Of a stretch of 64,000 nt of DNA, positions 52,588 to 63,899 are shown in pieces (position 1 is the first letter of the stretch; every line of letters begins with the position of its first letter). Under the pieces are notes generated by a model that saw only the letters and a program-made list of their open reading frames with translations, was not told where the DNA came from and searched no databases. Both the position numbers and the translations under genes were made by a program. Origin of the DNA: Mycobacterium sp. 1245805.9 (GTDB lineage Bacteria; Actinomycetota; Actinomycetes; Mycobacteriales; Mycobacteriaceae); NCBI RefSeq assembly GCF_001672915.1, contig NZ_LZKR01000165.1:22482-86481 (forward strand), read 5' to 3'.

Positions 52588-53721
52588 TCAGCGCAGCGTC
52601 GCGAAGAACGCGCGCACGTCGTCGACGAACAGCTCGGGTTGTTCGAACGCGGCGAAGTGCCCGCCGCGCGGCATGTCGGTCCAGTGCGTGATGTTGTAGG
52701 CCGGCTCGCACCAGCTCCGCGGCGACTTCAGCAGCTCGCGGGGGAAAGCCGCTATCCCGGTGGGCAATTCGACGCGGTCGATCTGCCCCCACACCCGGAA
52801 GCTCTCCCAGTACAGGCGGGCCGAGGAGGCGCCGGTGCCGGTCACCCAATAGACCATGACATTGTCGAGCAGCTCATCGCGGGTCAACGCGTTCTCGGGG
52901 TGCCCGTCGCAATCCGTCCACGCCCAGAACTTCTCGACGATCCACGCCAGTTGGCCCACCGGCGAATCCACCAACCCGTAGCCCACCGTTTGCGGCCGGG
53001 TGGACTGTTGCTTGGAATAGCCGGTCCCCCACTTGCGGTGCTCGGCCAACTGGGCCAGCGCGCGTTGCTCCTCCGGCGTCGGATTCGCCAGCGCCTCCTT
53101 GGTGGGCCGCCCGATCGGCATGTTCACATGAATGCCCGCGCAGTGACCGCCGTTTCGGCCCATCTGCGTGGTGACCGCGGCGCCCCAGTCACCGCCCTGG
53201 GCGCCGTAACGGTCGTAGCCGAGGCGCAGCATCAGCGTCTCCCACGCGTCGGCGATCCGTTCGACGCCCCATCCCGTGCGGGTGGGCTTGCCCGAAAAGC
53301 CGTAGCCGGGAAGTGACGGGCACACGACGTGAAACGCGTCCTCGGCGCGCCCCGACGCCGGATTGGTCAGCGGCTCGATCACCTTGTGGAACTCCACGAT
53401 CGAACCCGGCCAGCCGTGGGTGATCACCAACGGGAAGGCGCCCTCGTGCGGCGAGCGCTGGTGGATGAAATGGATGTCCAGCCCGTCGATTTCGGTGACG
53501 AACTGATCGAACCGGTTCAGCGCGGACTCCCGGGACCGCCAGTCGTAGGTGTTGGCCCAGTAGTCGGCCAGCTCGCGGGTGTACGCCAGCGGAATGCCTT
53601 GGCTCCAGTCGTCGACGCATTCGGCCTCCGGCCAGCGGGTGCGCGCCAGCCGTGAGCGCAGGTCGTCGAGGTCGGCGTCGGGCACGTCGATGCGAAACGG
53701 CCGCACGGGTTGCTCGTTCAC
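52588..53721 (-). CDS. Epoxide hydrolase (EHN-type alpha/beta hydrolase)
   Basis: This 377-residue protein has the N-terminal EHN domain (FRIDVPDADLDDLRSRLART, WPEAECVDDWSQG) and the alpha/beta-hydrolase core with THGWPGSIVEFHKVI (oxyanion HGWP), the nucleophile Asp in GAQGGDWGAAVT and the closing His in DMPRGGHFAAFEQP. It is typical of juvenile-hormone-type epoxide hydrolases that are abundant in mycobacteria. The GTG at 53721 gives MNEQPVRPFRID. It is convergent with the VOC gene (12 bp gap). Confidence 0.93.
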   Translation of the reverse strand: MNEQPVRPFRIDVPDADLDDLRSRLARTRWPEAECVDDWSQGIPLAYTRELADYWANTYDWRSRESALNRFDQFVTEIDGLDIHFIHQRSPHEGAFPLVITHGWPGSIVEFHKVIEPLTNPASGRAEDAFHVVCPSLPGYGFSGKPTRTGWGVERIADAWETLMLRLGYDRYGAQGGDWGAAVTTQMGRNGGHCAGIHVNMPIGRPTKEALANPTPEEQRALAQLAEHRKWGTGYSKQQSTRPQTVGYGLVDSPVGQLAWIVEKFWAWTDCDGHPENALTRDELLDNVMVYWVTGTGASSARLYWESFRVWGQIDRVELPTGIAAFPRELLKSPRSWCEPAYNITHWTDMPRGGHFAAFEQPELFVDDVRAFFATLR

Positions 53722-53765
53722 GCCCTGAGGTTGCCACACCGCCTCGCCTGCCCGCCAGGCGTTGC

Positions 53766-55370
53766 CTATCTGCCGTTGTAGAACCCTGACTGATAGTTGC
53801 CGGTGTTGAAGCCACCCGAACTTCTGCTGCCCGAGTTGCCGACACCGGAGTCGTGGTCGCCCGAGTCGTAGACACCGACGTTGTGGCCGGCGCCAGAATT
53901 GAGGATGCCGGTGCTTTCGCCCTCGGTGGGGTTCGAGTCCGTGTTGAAAAGGCCGACGTTGCCGCCGCCGGTACCCGAGTTGCCGATGCCGATGTTGCTA
54001 CCCCCGTGGCCCGAGTTGAAGTAGCCGACGTTGTATCCGTTGCCGCCCGAGTTGAAGAAGCCCATTTCTGTGCCGCCGCCCGAGTTCCAGAAACCCGAGC
54101 TGTAACCGGCGGCGGCCGAATTGTTAAATCCGGAGTTGTTGTCACCGCCGGTGTTGAAAAAGCCGGAGTTGCCCGTGCCGGTGTTGCCGAAGCCCGAGTT
54201 GCCGGTGTAGTTGCCCGTACCGAAGAAGCCCGTATTCACATTGCCCGAGTTCCAGAAACCGGTGTTGGTGTTGCCCGAGTTGAAGAAGCCCGTGTTGGTG
54301 TTGCCCGCGTTGAAGAAGCCGGTATTTCCGGCCCCGTCTATGGTGCCCCCGGAGTTGAAGGCCCCCGTGTTGCAGCTTCCGGCGTTGAACGAGCCCACAT
54401 TGGCAAAGCCCGAGTTACCCCAGCCGACGTTGCTGAGGCCCGAATCGAAGCTGCCCATGTTGGCGGTCCCCGCATCGAAGAAACCGACGTTCCTGGTACC
54501 TGCATCCAGAACGCCGAAGTTGTTGGAGCCCGCATTGAACAAACCGGTGCTCCTGCTGCCGGCGTTCCAGAAACCGGTTTCGGTGCTGCCCGTGTTGCCG
54601 ACACCGGTGTCGAATGTGCCGGAGTTGACCAGCCCCCAGTTATGGCTGCCGGTGTTGGCGATGCCCAAATTGCCGCTCCCCGAATTGAAGATCCCGGTGT
54701 TGCCGGTGCCCGAGTTGAACAGACCGGTGTTGCCACTGCCCGAGTTCCAGCCGCCGAACCCGATTTGGTTGTCGCCGGTTAGCCCGATGCCGATGTCGTG
54801 GTTGCCGGTGTTGGCCAGGCCGAAGTTGTTGTTGCCGGTGTTGCCGAAGCCGAAGTTGAAGCTGCCGTTGTTCCCCAGGCCGATGTTCCAACCGGCACCA
54901 TTGGCGTTGAGGCCGCCGAACCCGATTTGGTTGTTGCCGGTGAGCCCGATGCCGATGTCGTTGTTGCCGAGGTTGCCCAAGCCGATGTTGCTGTTACCCA
55001 GGTTCCCGATGCCCCAGTTCCCGTTGCCGAGGTTGCCAATACCGACGTTGAGATAGCCGGGGGCCGGGTTGTCGTGCGAATAGGCGCTGCCGTTGCCGAT
55101 GCCGATGTTGCCGCCACCGATGTTGCCGACGCCGAAGTTGAACTGACCTATGTTGGCGAATCCCACGTTGTAGTAGGACGTCGCCTCGCTGAAGAGCGAG
55201 TTACCGTTGCCCGCACCGAAATTGAAGGATCCATAGTTGCCGAAGCCGAAGTTGAAGTTGCCCCCGCCGGTCGTGCCGGGGCCGCTGTTGCCGCCGCCGA
55301 AGTTATACGACCCGTAGTTTCCGCTGCCCAGGTTCAAGGTGCCGATGTTGCCGAGACCCACGTTCACGCC
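53766..55370 (-). repeat. MPTR tandem repeat tract
   Basis: About 1.6 kb of repeats based on the codons for Asn-X-Gly-X-Gly-Asn-X-Gly. On the plus strand these read as GTTGCCxxxGCCxxx-type words, such as CCGGTGTTGCC and CCCGAGTTG, many times over. Slippage and collapse in assembly are possible. Confidence 0.9.
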
Positions 55371-55907
55371 TTGCAGACTCGGCAGGCTTTGCAACACCTG
55401 CTCCCACGGTGCCAGCGCCGCGACGGCGCCCGACGCCCCGCCGTGATAACTCACCATCGCGACCACGTCCTGGGCCCACATCTGCTCGTACTCGGCCTCG
55501 GCGGCCGCGATCGCCGGCGCGTTGAAGCCGAACAGGTTCGAGTTGACCAGCGACACCAATTGGAACCGGTTGGAGGAGACCAGCCCTGGATGCACCGCCG
55601 CCGCCCGGGCGGCCTCGAACACCGCGGCCGCGAACTTGGCCTGCCCGGCCGCCGTCTGCGCGCCGGCCGCGGCCGTCGCCAACCACGCCGCGTAGGGTGC
55701 GGCCGCACCGGCCATCGCCTGCGACGCGGCGCCTTGCCACGCCTCAGCGGCCAGGCCCGAGGTCACCGACCCGAACGAGCCTGCCGCCGCGTCCAGCTCG
55801 GCGGCCAGCCCCTCCCACGCCGCAGCGGCGGCAAGCATCGGCCCCGCCCCCGGACCCGTGTACATCCGCGCCGAATTAATCTCTGGCGGCAACACCAGAA
55901 AACTCAT
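53766..55907 (-). CDS. PPE family protein, MPTR subfamily
   Basis: This 713-residue protein has an N-terminal PPE domain (residues ~1-180, with VLPPEINSARMYTGPG, AWQGAASQAM and the WxG turn) followed by ~500 residues of MPTR repeats NxGxGNxGxxN (for example GNTGNNNFGLANTGNHDIGI). PPE proteins are ESX-5 substrates at the cell surface. The ATG at 55907 (MSFLVLPPE) is the start. Two probable IdeR boxes lie 35-82 bp upstream, so expression should rise under iron starvation. No PE partner is adjacent. Confidence 0.95.
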   Translation of the reverse strand: MSFLVLPPEINSARMYTGPGAGPMLAAAAAWEGLAAELDAAAGSFGSVTSGLAAEAWQGAASQAMAGAAAPYAAWLATAAAGAQTAAGQAKFAAAVFEAARAAAVHPGLVSSNRFQLVSLVNSNLFGFNAPAIAAAEAEYEQMWAQDVVAMVSYHGGASGAVAALAPWEQVLQSLPSLQGVNVGLGNIGTLNLGSGNYGSYNFGGGNSGPGTTGGGNFNFGFGNYGSFNFGAGNGNSLFSEATSYYNVGFANIGQFNFGVGNIGGGNIGIGNGSAYSHDNPAPGYLNVGIGNLGNGNWGIGNLGNSNIGLGNLGNNDIGIGLTGNNQIGFGGLNANGAGWNIGLGNNGSFNFGFGNTGNNNFGLANTGNHDIGIGLTGDNQIGFGGWNSGSGNTGLFNSGTGNTGIFNSGSGNLGIANTGSHNWGLVNSGTFDTGVGNTGSTETGFWNAGSRSTGLFNAGSNNFGVLDAGTRNVGFFDAGTANMGSFDSGLSNVGWGNSGFANVGSFNAGSCNTGAFNSGGTIDGAGNTGFFNAGNTNTGFFNSGNTNTGFWNSGNVNTGFFGTGNYTGNSGFGNTGTGNSGFFNTGGDNNSGFNNSAAAGYSSGFWNSGGGTEMGFFNSGGNGYNVGYFNSGHGGSNIGIGNSGTGGGNVGLFNTDSNPTEGESTGILNSGAGHNVGVYDSGDHDSGVGNSGSRSSGGFNTGNYQSGFYNGR

Positions 55908-55941
55908 ACGTAGCTGTCCTTCCACCGTAAGATGCCCGAAG

Positions 55942-55960
55942 TAAGGGTAGGCTACACACA
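55942..55960 (+). promoter_or_regulatory. Iron box 1 (IdeR-like)
   Basis: TAAGGGTAGGCTACACACA matches the 19-bp IdeR consensus TTAGGTTAGGCTAACCTAA at about 13 positions, with the TAGGCTA core intact. It sits 35 bp upstream of the PPE start, where it would block a promoter. Confidence 0.55.
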
Positions 55961-55970
55961 CTAGAGTTAG

Positions 55971-55989
55971 TAAAGCTAGCCTTGCCTAA
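55971..55989 (-). promoter_or_regulatory. Iron box 2 (IdeR-like)
   Basis: Read on the minus strand, TTAGGCAAGGCTAGCTTTA matches TTAGGTTAGGCTAACCTAA at about 14-15 of 19 bases, including TTAGG and AGGCTA. It lies 29 bp from box 1. Tandem boxes are usual for IdeR-controlled promoters. Confidence 0.7.
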
Positions 55990-56007
55990 TATTTGGTCGG
56001 GTTGACC

Positions 56008-56211
56008 GGCAAACTCAACCTGCGGGCCGGGCCCGGGCGGGCCCGACGGAAGGTGAGGTGGCACGAAGGTCTGCGTGATTCCCGGGGTGAGTGCCACCTC
56101 CACCAACCCGAATGTCTCCACGTGGATATGACCCGAGCCGAGACCACACGCCACCAACGCGGCGCTTAGTTCAGTCATGAAATCGGCAGGGCCGCAAAGA
56201 TAGCCGACCTT
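56008..56211 (-). pseudogene. Decayed fragment of a flavin/ferredoxin-type oxidoreductase
   Basis: The segment KVGYLCGPADFMTELSAAL...HIHVETFG...TQTFVPPHLPSG resembles the NAD-binding end of FAD/ferredoxin reductase-like oxygenase reductases (the YxCGPxxFM and HxExFG motifs). What follows in those enzymes, a linker then a 2Fe-2S ferredoxin domain, is missing: the frame runs out into the IdeR-box region of the PPE promoter. The sequence before the CGP motif (PLPLICRNG) does not look like the expected FAD domain. I read it as a relic left when the PPE gene or the deletion arrived. Confidence 0.6.
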
Positions 56212-56363
56212 GCCATTCCGGCAAATCAGGGGCAACGGAGCCGAATCGCAGAAACCCTGAGCGAGGCGAACCGGGCTCGCGCAAACGGCGTAGGGTCCAT
56301 CTTTGTCGGCACGATAAGCCCGGCGTTGAGAAGCCTTGCTCTTCACACATTGAGGCGGTGGCT

Positions 56364-56567
56364 ATGCGAATTGTCGTCGACCTGAATCGCTGCCTCGGCT
56401 ACGCGCAGTGTGTCCCGCTGGCGCCGGAGGTGCTCAGGCTCAAGGGGGAAGAAGCCTTGACCTACAACCCCAACCCTGACGACGCTCAGCGCCTGCGGGT
56501 GTTGCGGGCGGCGGCCTCATGCCCGGTGCAAGCGATCATCCTCGATCAGCTGGACGACGAGCAGTAG
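56364..56567 (+). CDS. [3Fe-4S] ferredoxin, P450 partner
   Basis: This 67-residue ferredoxin has CLGYAQC (residues 11-17) and the distal SCPVQAI (near 56), the mycobacterial CYP-ferredoxin motif with Tyr as the variable residue between the cysteines. The ATG at 56364 is preferred to a GTG six bases upstream because TGAGGCGG lies at proper spacing. It is followed at 6 bp by its reductase and then a P450, so this is a full class I redox chain. Confidence 0.93.
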   Translation: MRIVVDLNRCLGYAQCVPLAPEVLRLKGEEALTYNPNPDDAQRLRVLRAAASCPVQAIILDQLDDEQ

Positions 56568-56573
56568 GCGGGC

Positions 56574-57962
56574 ATGGCGCAGGGAAGTGCCGTCGAAGAC
56601 AACGGTCGCATCGTCATTGTCGGCGCGTCGCTGGCCGGGCTCCGCGCCGCAGAGGCGTTGCGCGAGGAGGGCTTTCGCGGGCATCTGACCATCATCGGCG
56701 ACGAACCGCACGAGCCGTATGACCGGCCACCGCTGTCCAAGCAGGTCCTCGCCGGATGGGTCAGCGCCGACGCGACCAAGCTGCCCCGGATGCGCCGCGT
56801 CGACGCCGAATGGCGGCTCGGTGTGGCCGCGACCGGCTTGGACCGCGTCAACCGGCTGGTACGCCTCGCCGACGGCAGCGAGGTCGAGGCGGATGCGGCG
56901 CTCATCGCCACCGGTGTGCGGTCACGGAGATGGCCCAACCCCGACGAAGCCGCCCTCGAGGGCGTCCACACCGTACGCACCAGCGCCGATGCGGCGGCGC
57001 TGCAGGCAGCCCTGGCGGCCGGCCCTCGCCGCGTGCTGATCATCGGGTCCGGGTTCATCGGTTCGGAAGTGGCCTCGGTGTGCCGGGACCTGGGCCTGGA
57101 TGTCACCGTCGCCGAACGCGGCCCGGCGCCGCTATCCGGCCCGCTGGGCGGGGTAATCGGCGGAATCGCCGCCGAGATGCAGCGTGAGGCCGGGGTGGAC
57201 CTGCGCACCGGCGTCTCGGTGCTGGAGATGGAGGGCGACGCGGCTGGGCACGTGCGTCGCGTGCGCCTGTCCGACGGCAGCGTCCTCGACGTCGACGTGG
57301 TGGTCACCTCGCTCGGGTCGATCCGCAACATCGAGTGGCTCGACGGGGCCGGGCTGGCCGCCGGTTTTTGGGGTGTGGGCTGTGACGCGGGCTGCCGCGC
57401 GTTTGATGTCAACGGCGTGGTCACTAGCCGCATCTTCGTGGCCGGCGACATCGCCCGTGCGCCCCACGTGCTCTACGACTATGAGTTTCTGGCCATGGAG
57501 CACTGGGACAACGCGGTGCTGGGTGCCCAGGTCGCCGCCCACAACATGGTGTGTGCCGAGACGGACCGCTGGGCGCACCTGATGATTCCGCAGTTCTGGT
57601 CGGCTCAGTTCGGAGTCAACATCAAGTCCGTCGGGGTGCCGTCGTTCGGTGACGAAATCATGTTTACCCAGGGCTCGGTCAAGGAGCGCCGGTTCGCCGC
57701 GGCCTACGGGCGGCGCGGACGCATCGTCGGCGCGGTCACTTTCAACCACGGCAAGTGGATCCCGTACTACGAGGCGCAGATCGCACGCTCGGCGCCGTTT
57801 CCGCCGAATCCGGCCGGTTCCGATTTCCCCGAGGACATGCGCGTGATGCCGGCCGACTTCCCCGCCCGCGGCGTCACCGAGACCCCGGACGTGGTGCTGA
57901 CCGGTCATGACCCATCCGAGCGCCGGGCCGAGTTTCGGCCCCGTCGCGGCGGACCGACCTGA
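56574..57962 (+). CDS. NAD(P)H-dependent ferredoxin reductase, P450 partner
   Basis: This 462-residue FAD protein has two Rossmann motifs: IVIVGASLAGLRAAEAL (FAD, near residue 15) and VLIIGSGFIGSEVASVC (NAD, near 155). PYDRPPLSKQVLAG and FVAGDIARAPH (FAD-binding) are the family signatures of putidaredoxin-reductase-type enzymes. The C-terminal ~120 residues form the interface domain. It should pass electrons from NAD(P)H to the adjacent ferredoxin. Coupled at 6 bp to the ferredoxin and at 47 bp to the P450. Confidence 0.95.
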   Translation: MAQGSAVEDNGRIVIVGASLAGLRAAEALREEGFRGHLTIIGDEPHEPYDRPPLSKQVLAGWVSADATKLPRMRRVDAEWRLGVAATGLDRVNRLVRLADGSEVEADAALIATGVRSRRWPNPDEAALEGVHTVRTSADAAALQAALAAGPRRVLIIGSGFIGSEVASVCRDLGLDVTVAERGPAPLSGPLGGVIGGIAAEMQREAGVDLRTGVSVLEMEGDAAGHVRRVRLSDGSVLDVDVVVTSLGSIRNIEWLDGAGLAAGFWGVGCDAGCRAFDVNGVVTSRIFVAGDIARAPHVLYDYEFLAMEHWDNAVLGAQVAAHNMVCAETDRWAHLMIPQFWSAQFGVNIKSVGVPSFGDEIMFTQGSVKERRFAAAYGRRGRIVGAVTFNHGKWIPYYEAQIARSAPFPPNPAGSDFPEDMRVMPADFPARGVTETPDVVLTGHDPSERRAEFRPRRGGPT

Positions 57963-58009
57963 CAATCAAAAGCCAAGAAAGACACCGTGATTCAGGTAAG
58001 GGAAGCACT

Positions 58010-59275
58010 ATGACGCCCGAAGAGGCCTGGGACGAGGCCATGAAGCTGGAGAACCGCGCCAACCCTTACCCGTTCTTCGACGAGCTACGCAAGACGCCGG
58101 TCGCGCGGGTGACCAACGGCGTCTACGCCGTCACCGGGTACCCGGAGCTCATCGCGCTGGCCCACGACCCGCGGGTGAGCTCCGATTTCCGCCGGAGCCC
58201 GCTTGGCGGCCGTCCCCGCGAAATCACCGACCCCTCGGTGGCCGAGATGATCGACCGCTACGGCCAGGACTTGAGCTTCATCCAGCAGGATCCGCCCGAC
58301 CACGACCGGGCCCGCCGCTCGTGCATGCGCTACTTCGGGCCGCCCCATTCGCCGGACGTGATTCCCAGCCAGGAGCCGTTGTGCCGGCGGATCGTCAACG
58401 ACCTGCTCGACAAGGCGATGGGCAAGACGCGCATCGATACCGTCGACGACTTCGCCTATCCGCTTCCGGTGGAGGTGATCTGCCGCATCCTGGGTGTGCC
58501 GTTGGAAGACGAGCCGCAATTCCACACCTGGATCGCCGACATGGCGGCCGGCGTCTTCGACCTGGGCCCCGAGATCGAAACCGAGGAAGGGCAGGCCCGC
58601 CGCGCCAGAGGGGTGCAGGCCGGCCAGGAACTCAAGCAATACATCATCGGGCTGGTCGAACGCGCCGCGAAATCCCCCTGCCCGGGCATGATTTCGCAGC
58701 TGGTGCACGACGACGGACCCGATGGGCCGCTGTCGCCCAGCGAGATCGTGAACAACACGATCCTGTTGTTCGTCGCCGGTCATGACTCCACGGTCAACCT
58801 GATCTCGCACTGCGTGCTGACGGTTCTGCGCAACCCTGGGTCGATCGAATTATTGCGCAGCAGACCGGATTTGATTCCCGGCGCCATCGAGGAAGTGCTC
58901 CGGCTCCAGTCCTCGGTGCAGTTTTTCCCGAGCCGCTCGGCGCTGGCGGACATCGAGATCGCCGGCACGACGATCCCGAAGGGCTCACCCATCTTCCTGA
59001 TGTACGGCGCGGCCAACCGCGACCCGAGGCGCTTCCCCGACCCGAACACCTTCGACCCACAACGTCAGGACAACGAGCACGTGGGTTGGGGACGCGGCAT
59101 TCACGTCTGCTTCGGTGGACCGCTGGCCCGCCTGGAGGTCAACACCGCATTCGAGGCATTCCTGAGCCGCGTGGACAACCCACGGTTGGTGGAAGACCCG
59201 CCGCCGTACCGGATCAGCCAAGTGTTCCGGGGCCCGCGGCACGTGTTCATCGACTACGACCAGATTCGGCCCTGA
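58010..59275 (+). CDS. Cytochrome P450, with dedicated ferredoxin and reductase
   Basis: This 421-residue P450 has the I-helix FVAGHDSTVN, the ExxR helix EEVLRLQSS and a haem loop of divergent form GWGRGIHVCFGGPLAR, where W replaces the first Phe. The ferredoxin and reductase immediately upstream make it self-sufficient with NAD(P)H. The ATG at 58010 (MTPEEAWDEAMKLENR) follows GGGAAGCACT. Substrate is unknown. The 47-bp upstream gap is short enough for cotranscription. Confidence 0.95.
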   Translation: MTPEEAWDEAMKLENRANPYPFFDELRKTPVARVTNGVYAVTGYPELIALAHDPRVSSDFRRSPLGGRPREITDPSVAEMIDRYGQDLSFIQQDPPDHDRARRSCMRYFGPPHSPDVIPSQEPLCRRIVNDLLDKAMGKTRIDTVDDFAYPLPVEVICRILGVPLEDEPQFHTWIADMAAGVFDLGPEIETEEGQARRARGVQAGQELKQYIIGLVERAAKSPCPGMISQLVHDDGPDGPLSPSEIVNNTILLFVAGHDSTVNLISHCVLTVLRNPGSIELLRSRPDLIPGAIEEVLRLQSSVQFFPSRSALADIEIAGTTIPKGSPIFLMYGAANRDPRRFPDPNTFDPQRQDNEHVGWGRGIHVCFGGPLARLEVNTAFEAFLSRVDNPRLVEDPPPYRISQVFRGPRHVFIDYDQIRP

Positions 59276-59302
59276 CAGGCACAGACCGGAAACACGAACG
59301 AG

Positions 59303-59374
59303 TGGGCGCGGACGGTATCGAACCGCCGACCGCTGGTGTGTAAAACCAGAGCTCTACCACTGAGCTACGCGCCC
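59303..59374 (-). tRNA. tRNA-Val (anticodon TAC)
   Basis: On the minus strand the 71-nt cloverleaf starts GGGCGCGTAGCTCAGTGGTA and the acceptor arm GGGCGCG pairs with the 3' CGCGCCC, followed by discriminator A. The anticodon stem CTGGT/ACCAG encloses TTTACAC, giving anticodon TAC for Val. The T arm GGTTCGATACC is canonical. Confidence 0.97.
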
Positions 59375-59422
59375 TATGCAACGCCGCAGGTTACACGCCC
59401 GAAGGCCGTCCACCCAAAAAAT

Positions 59423-59884
59423 TCAGGCCTTCAACGCGGCCAGGGCTTGAGTCCACAGCCGCTGGTCGCGGGACTCCCCGGGCTGTTTCATCTCGGCGAA
59501 CCTGATTATCCCGGAACGATCGACCACGAACGTCCCGCGATTGGGGTAGCCGGCCTCGGCGTTGAACACGCCGTAGGCCTGGCTGACCTCGCCGTGCGGC
59601 CAGAAGTCCGACAGCACGGGGAAGGTGAACCCGCTCTCGAGGGCCCAGATCTTGTGGGTGGGCGGCGGACCCACCGAGATCGCCAACGCGACGCTGTCGT
59701 CGTTTTCGAATTCCGGCAGGTGATCGCGCAGAAGATCGAGCTCGCCCTGGCAGATCCCGGTGAACGCCAGCGGGAAAAAGATCAGCAGGACGTTCTTGTC
59801 GCCCCGGTAGGAGCTCAGGGTGACGGGCTGCTGGTTTTGGTCGCGCAATGTGAAGTCGGGGGCGGTGGTGCCGACGGGCAGCAT
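59423..59884 (-). CDS. ahpE: 1-Cys peroxiredoxin AhpE
   Basis: This 153-residue peroxiredoxin has the peroxidatic Cys motif PLAFTGICQGELD (Cys ~45) without a resolving Cys in the 2-Cys positions. ISVGPPPTHKIWA and GTFVVDRSGIIRF are as in the M. tuberculosis protein, which reduces peroxides and peroxynitrite with mycoredoxin/mycothiol. The ATG at 59884 overlaps the stop of the DUF3052 gene (ATGA). Confidence 0.97.
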   Translation of the reverse strand: MLPVGTTAPDFTLRDQNQQPVTLSSYRGDKNVLLIFFPLAFTGICQGELDLLRDHLPEFENDDSVALAISVGPPPTHKIWALESGFTFPVLSDFWPHGEVSQAYGVFNAEAGYPNRGTFVVDRSGIIRFAEMKQPGESRDQRLWTQALAALKA

Positions 59885-60306
59885 CAACGCTTCCCGGTCC
59901 GCGACTTCGGCTGCACCAGTTGGCTGGCGCTCCAGTCGCCCAGGTTGACCGACGACGTCGGCATCAGGCCGGCGGTGGGGGCCGCCTCGGCGATCTCGGC
60001 GGGCAGCACGTGCCCGGGCTTGCCGGTCTTGGGCGTCAGCACCCAGATCACGCCGTCCTCGGCCAGCGGGCTGATCGCGTCCATCAGGGTGTCCACCAGG
60101 TCGCCGTCCCCGTCACGCCACCACAGCAGCACGACGTCGATCACCTCGTCGCTGTCCTCGTCGAGCAACTCGCTGCCGCAGGCCTCCTCGACCGCGGCCC
60201 GGATGTCGTCGTCGGTGTCCTCGTCCCAGCCCCACTCCTGAACAACCTGGTCCCGATGGATGCCGAGTTTGCGAGCGTAGCTCGGGGCGTCATCCGCCGC
60301 GACCAC
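59884..60306 (-). CDS. DUF3052-family protein (Rv2239c-like)
   Basis: This 140-residue acidic protein has a short N-terminal domain (ARKLGIHRDQVVQEWGWDED) and a C-terminal domain with WWRDGDGDLVDTLMDAISPL and the conserved HVLPAEIAEAAPTAGLMPTS. DUF3052 proteins are conserved in Actinobacteria and of unknown function. Operon with ahpE is shown by the four-base overlap, so an oxidative-stress link is possible. Confidence 0.93.
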   Translation of the reverse strand: MVAADDAPSYARKLGIHRDQVVQEWGWDEDTDDDIRAAVEEACGSELLDEDSDEVIDVVLLWWRDGDGDLVDTLMDAISPLAEDGVIWVLTPKTGKPGHVLPAEIAEAAPTAGLMPTSSVNLGDWSASQLVQPKSRTGKR

Positions 60307-60399
60307 CGTGGAGCCTCCTTAAGCCGTTCGCGCGCCGTGTGATGGGAATTATCGTCGCATAGCCACGACCCGGTCCATACCCGTCCCTCACCAGGCGGC

Positions 60400-60960
60400 T
60401 CAGTAGGACGCCAGGCAGAGTTTCAGCGCCTTCGTCTTGGTGTCGTTGAGCTGGTCGACCCGCCTGTTGAACTCCGCGATGGACGCGTGCGTGCCGATGG
60501 CGTTGGCCACCCCGCGGGCCGCGTCGACATAGGCGTTGAACGCGTCCTTCAGCTGCTGCGACAGGGCATCGCTGAAGCTGTTGGAGACCGTGGTGGCGCT
60601 GTCGTTGAGCGCGCCGATCGCCGGGCCCTCGTTCGGGCCGGTGTTGCGGCCCGCGTTGAACGCCGCGACGTAGTCGTTCACCCGGTCGATCGCGTCCTTG
60701 GCGGAGGTGGCCAGCGTGTCGCACGAGGTGTGCACCGCCCTGGTCGTCAGCGAGGCCTGGCGCTGCGACTCCTTCACGCGCGACGTGGCCGACGAGGCCG
60801 ACACCGACGCGGACACCGACTGCCGGTAGGCCGGGGCGACATTGGTGTCGGGGGTGGCGGTCCCCTTGGTGACGCTGGTACACCCCACGATCCCGATGGT
60901 CAGCGCCGCGACTAGGCCAAGCGCCAGCGCGCCTCGCTTGGGGATCTCCCCCAGGTGCAT
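60400..60960 (-). CDS. Putative lipoprotein (Rv2240c-like)
   Basis: This ~186-residue protein has a basic N-terminus (MHLGEIPKRGAL), a hydrophobic core and the lipobox GIVGC, so it should be lipid-modified on the outer face. The mature part is helical and hydrophilic (residues ~50-185, AVHTSCDTLATSAKDAIDRV) with two later Cys that could form a disulfide. Ten codons upstream a GTG at 60990 is an alternative start. No function is known. Confidence 0.82.
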   Translation of the reverse strand: MHLGEIPKRGALALGLVAALTIGIVGCTSVTKGTATPDTNVAPAYRQSVSASVSASSATSRVKESQRQASLTTRAVHTSCDTLATSAKDAIDRVNDYVAAFNAGRNTGPNEGPAIGALNDSATTVSNSFSDALSQQLKDAFNAYVDAARGVANAIGTHASIAEFNRRVDQLNDTKTKALKLCLASY

Positions 60961-61107
60961 GCGAGGGACGGCACGCCATCCGATGAGCACGAGTGGAGAC
61001 GTTACCGGGTCCGGATCCTCACCGCGGCTACCCGCCCGAAACGTCGGTGCGGCACGATAGGGAGATACGGCGCAAGCCGTTGCCCCCGCCGACTACAGGA
61101 GCGGAAG

Positions 61108-63897
<2,790 letters not shown>

Positions 63898-63899
63898 CC

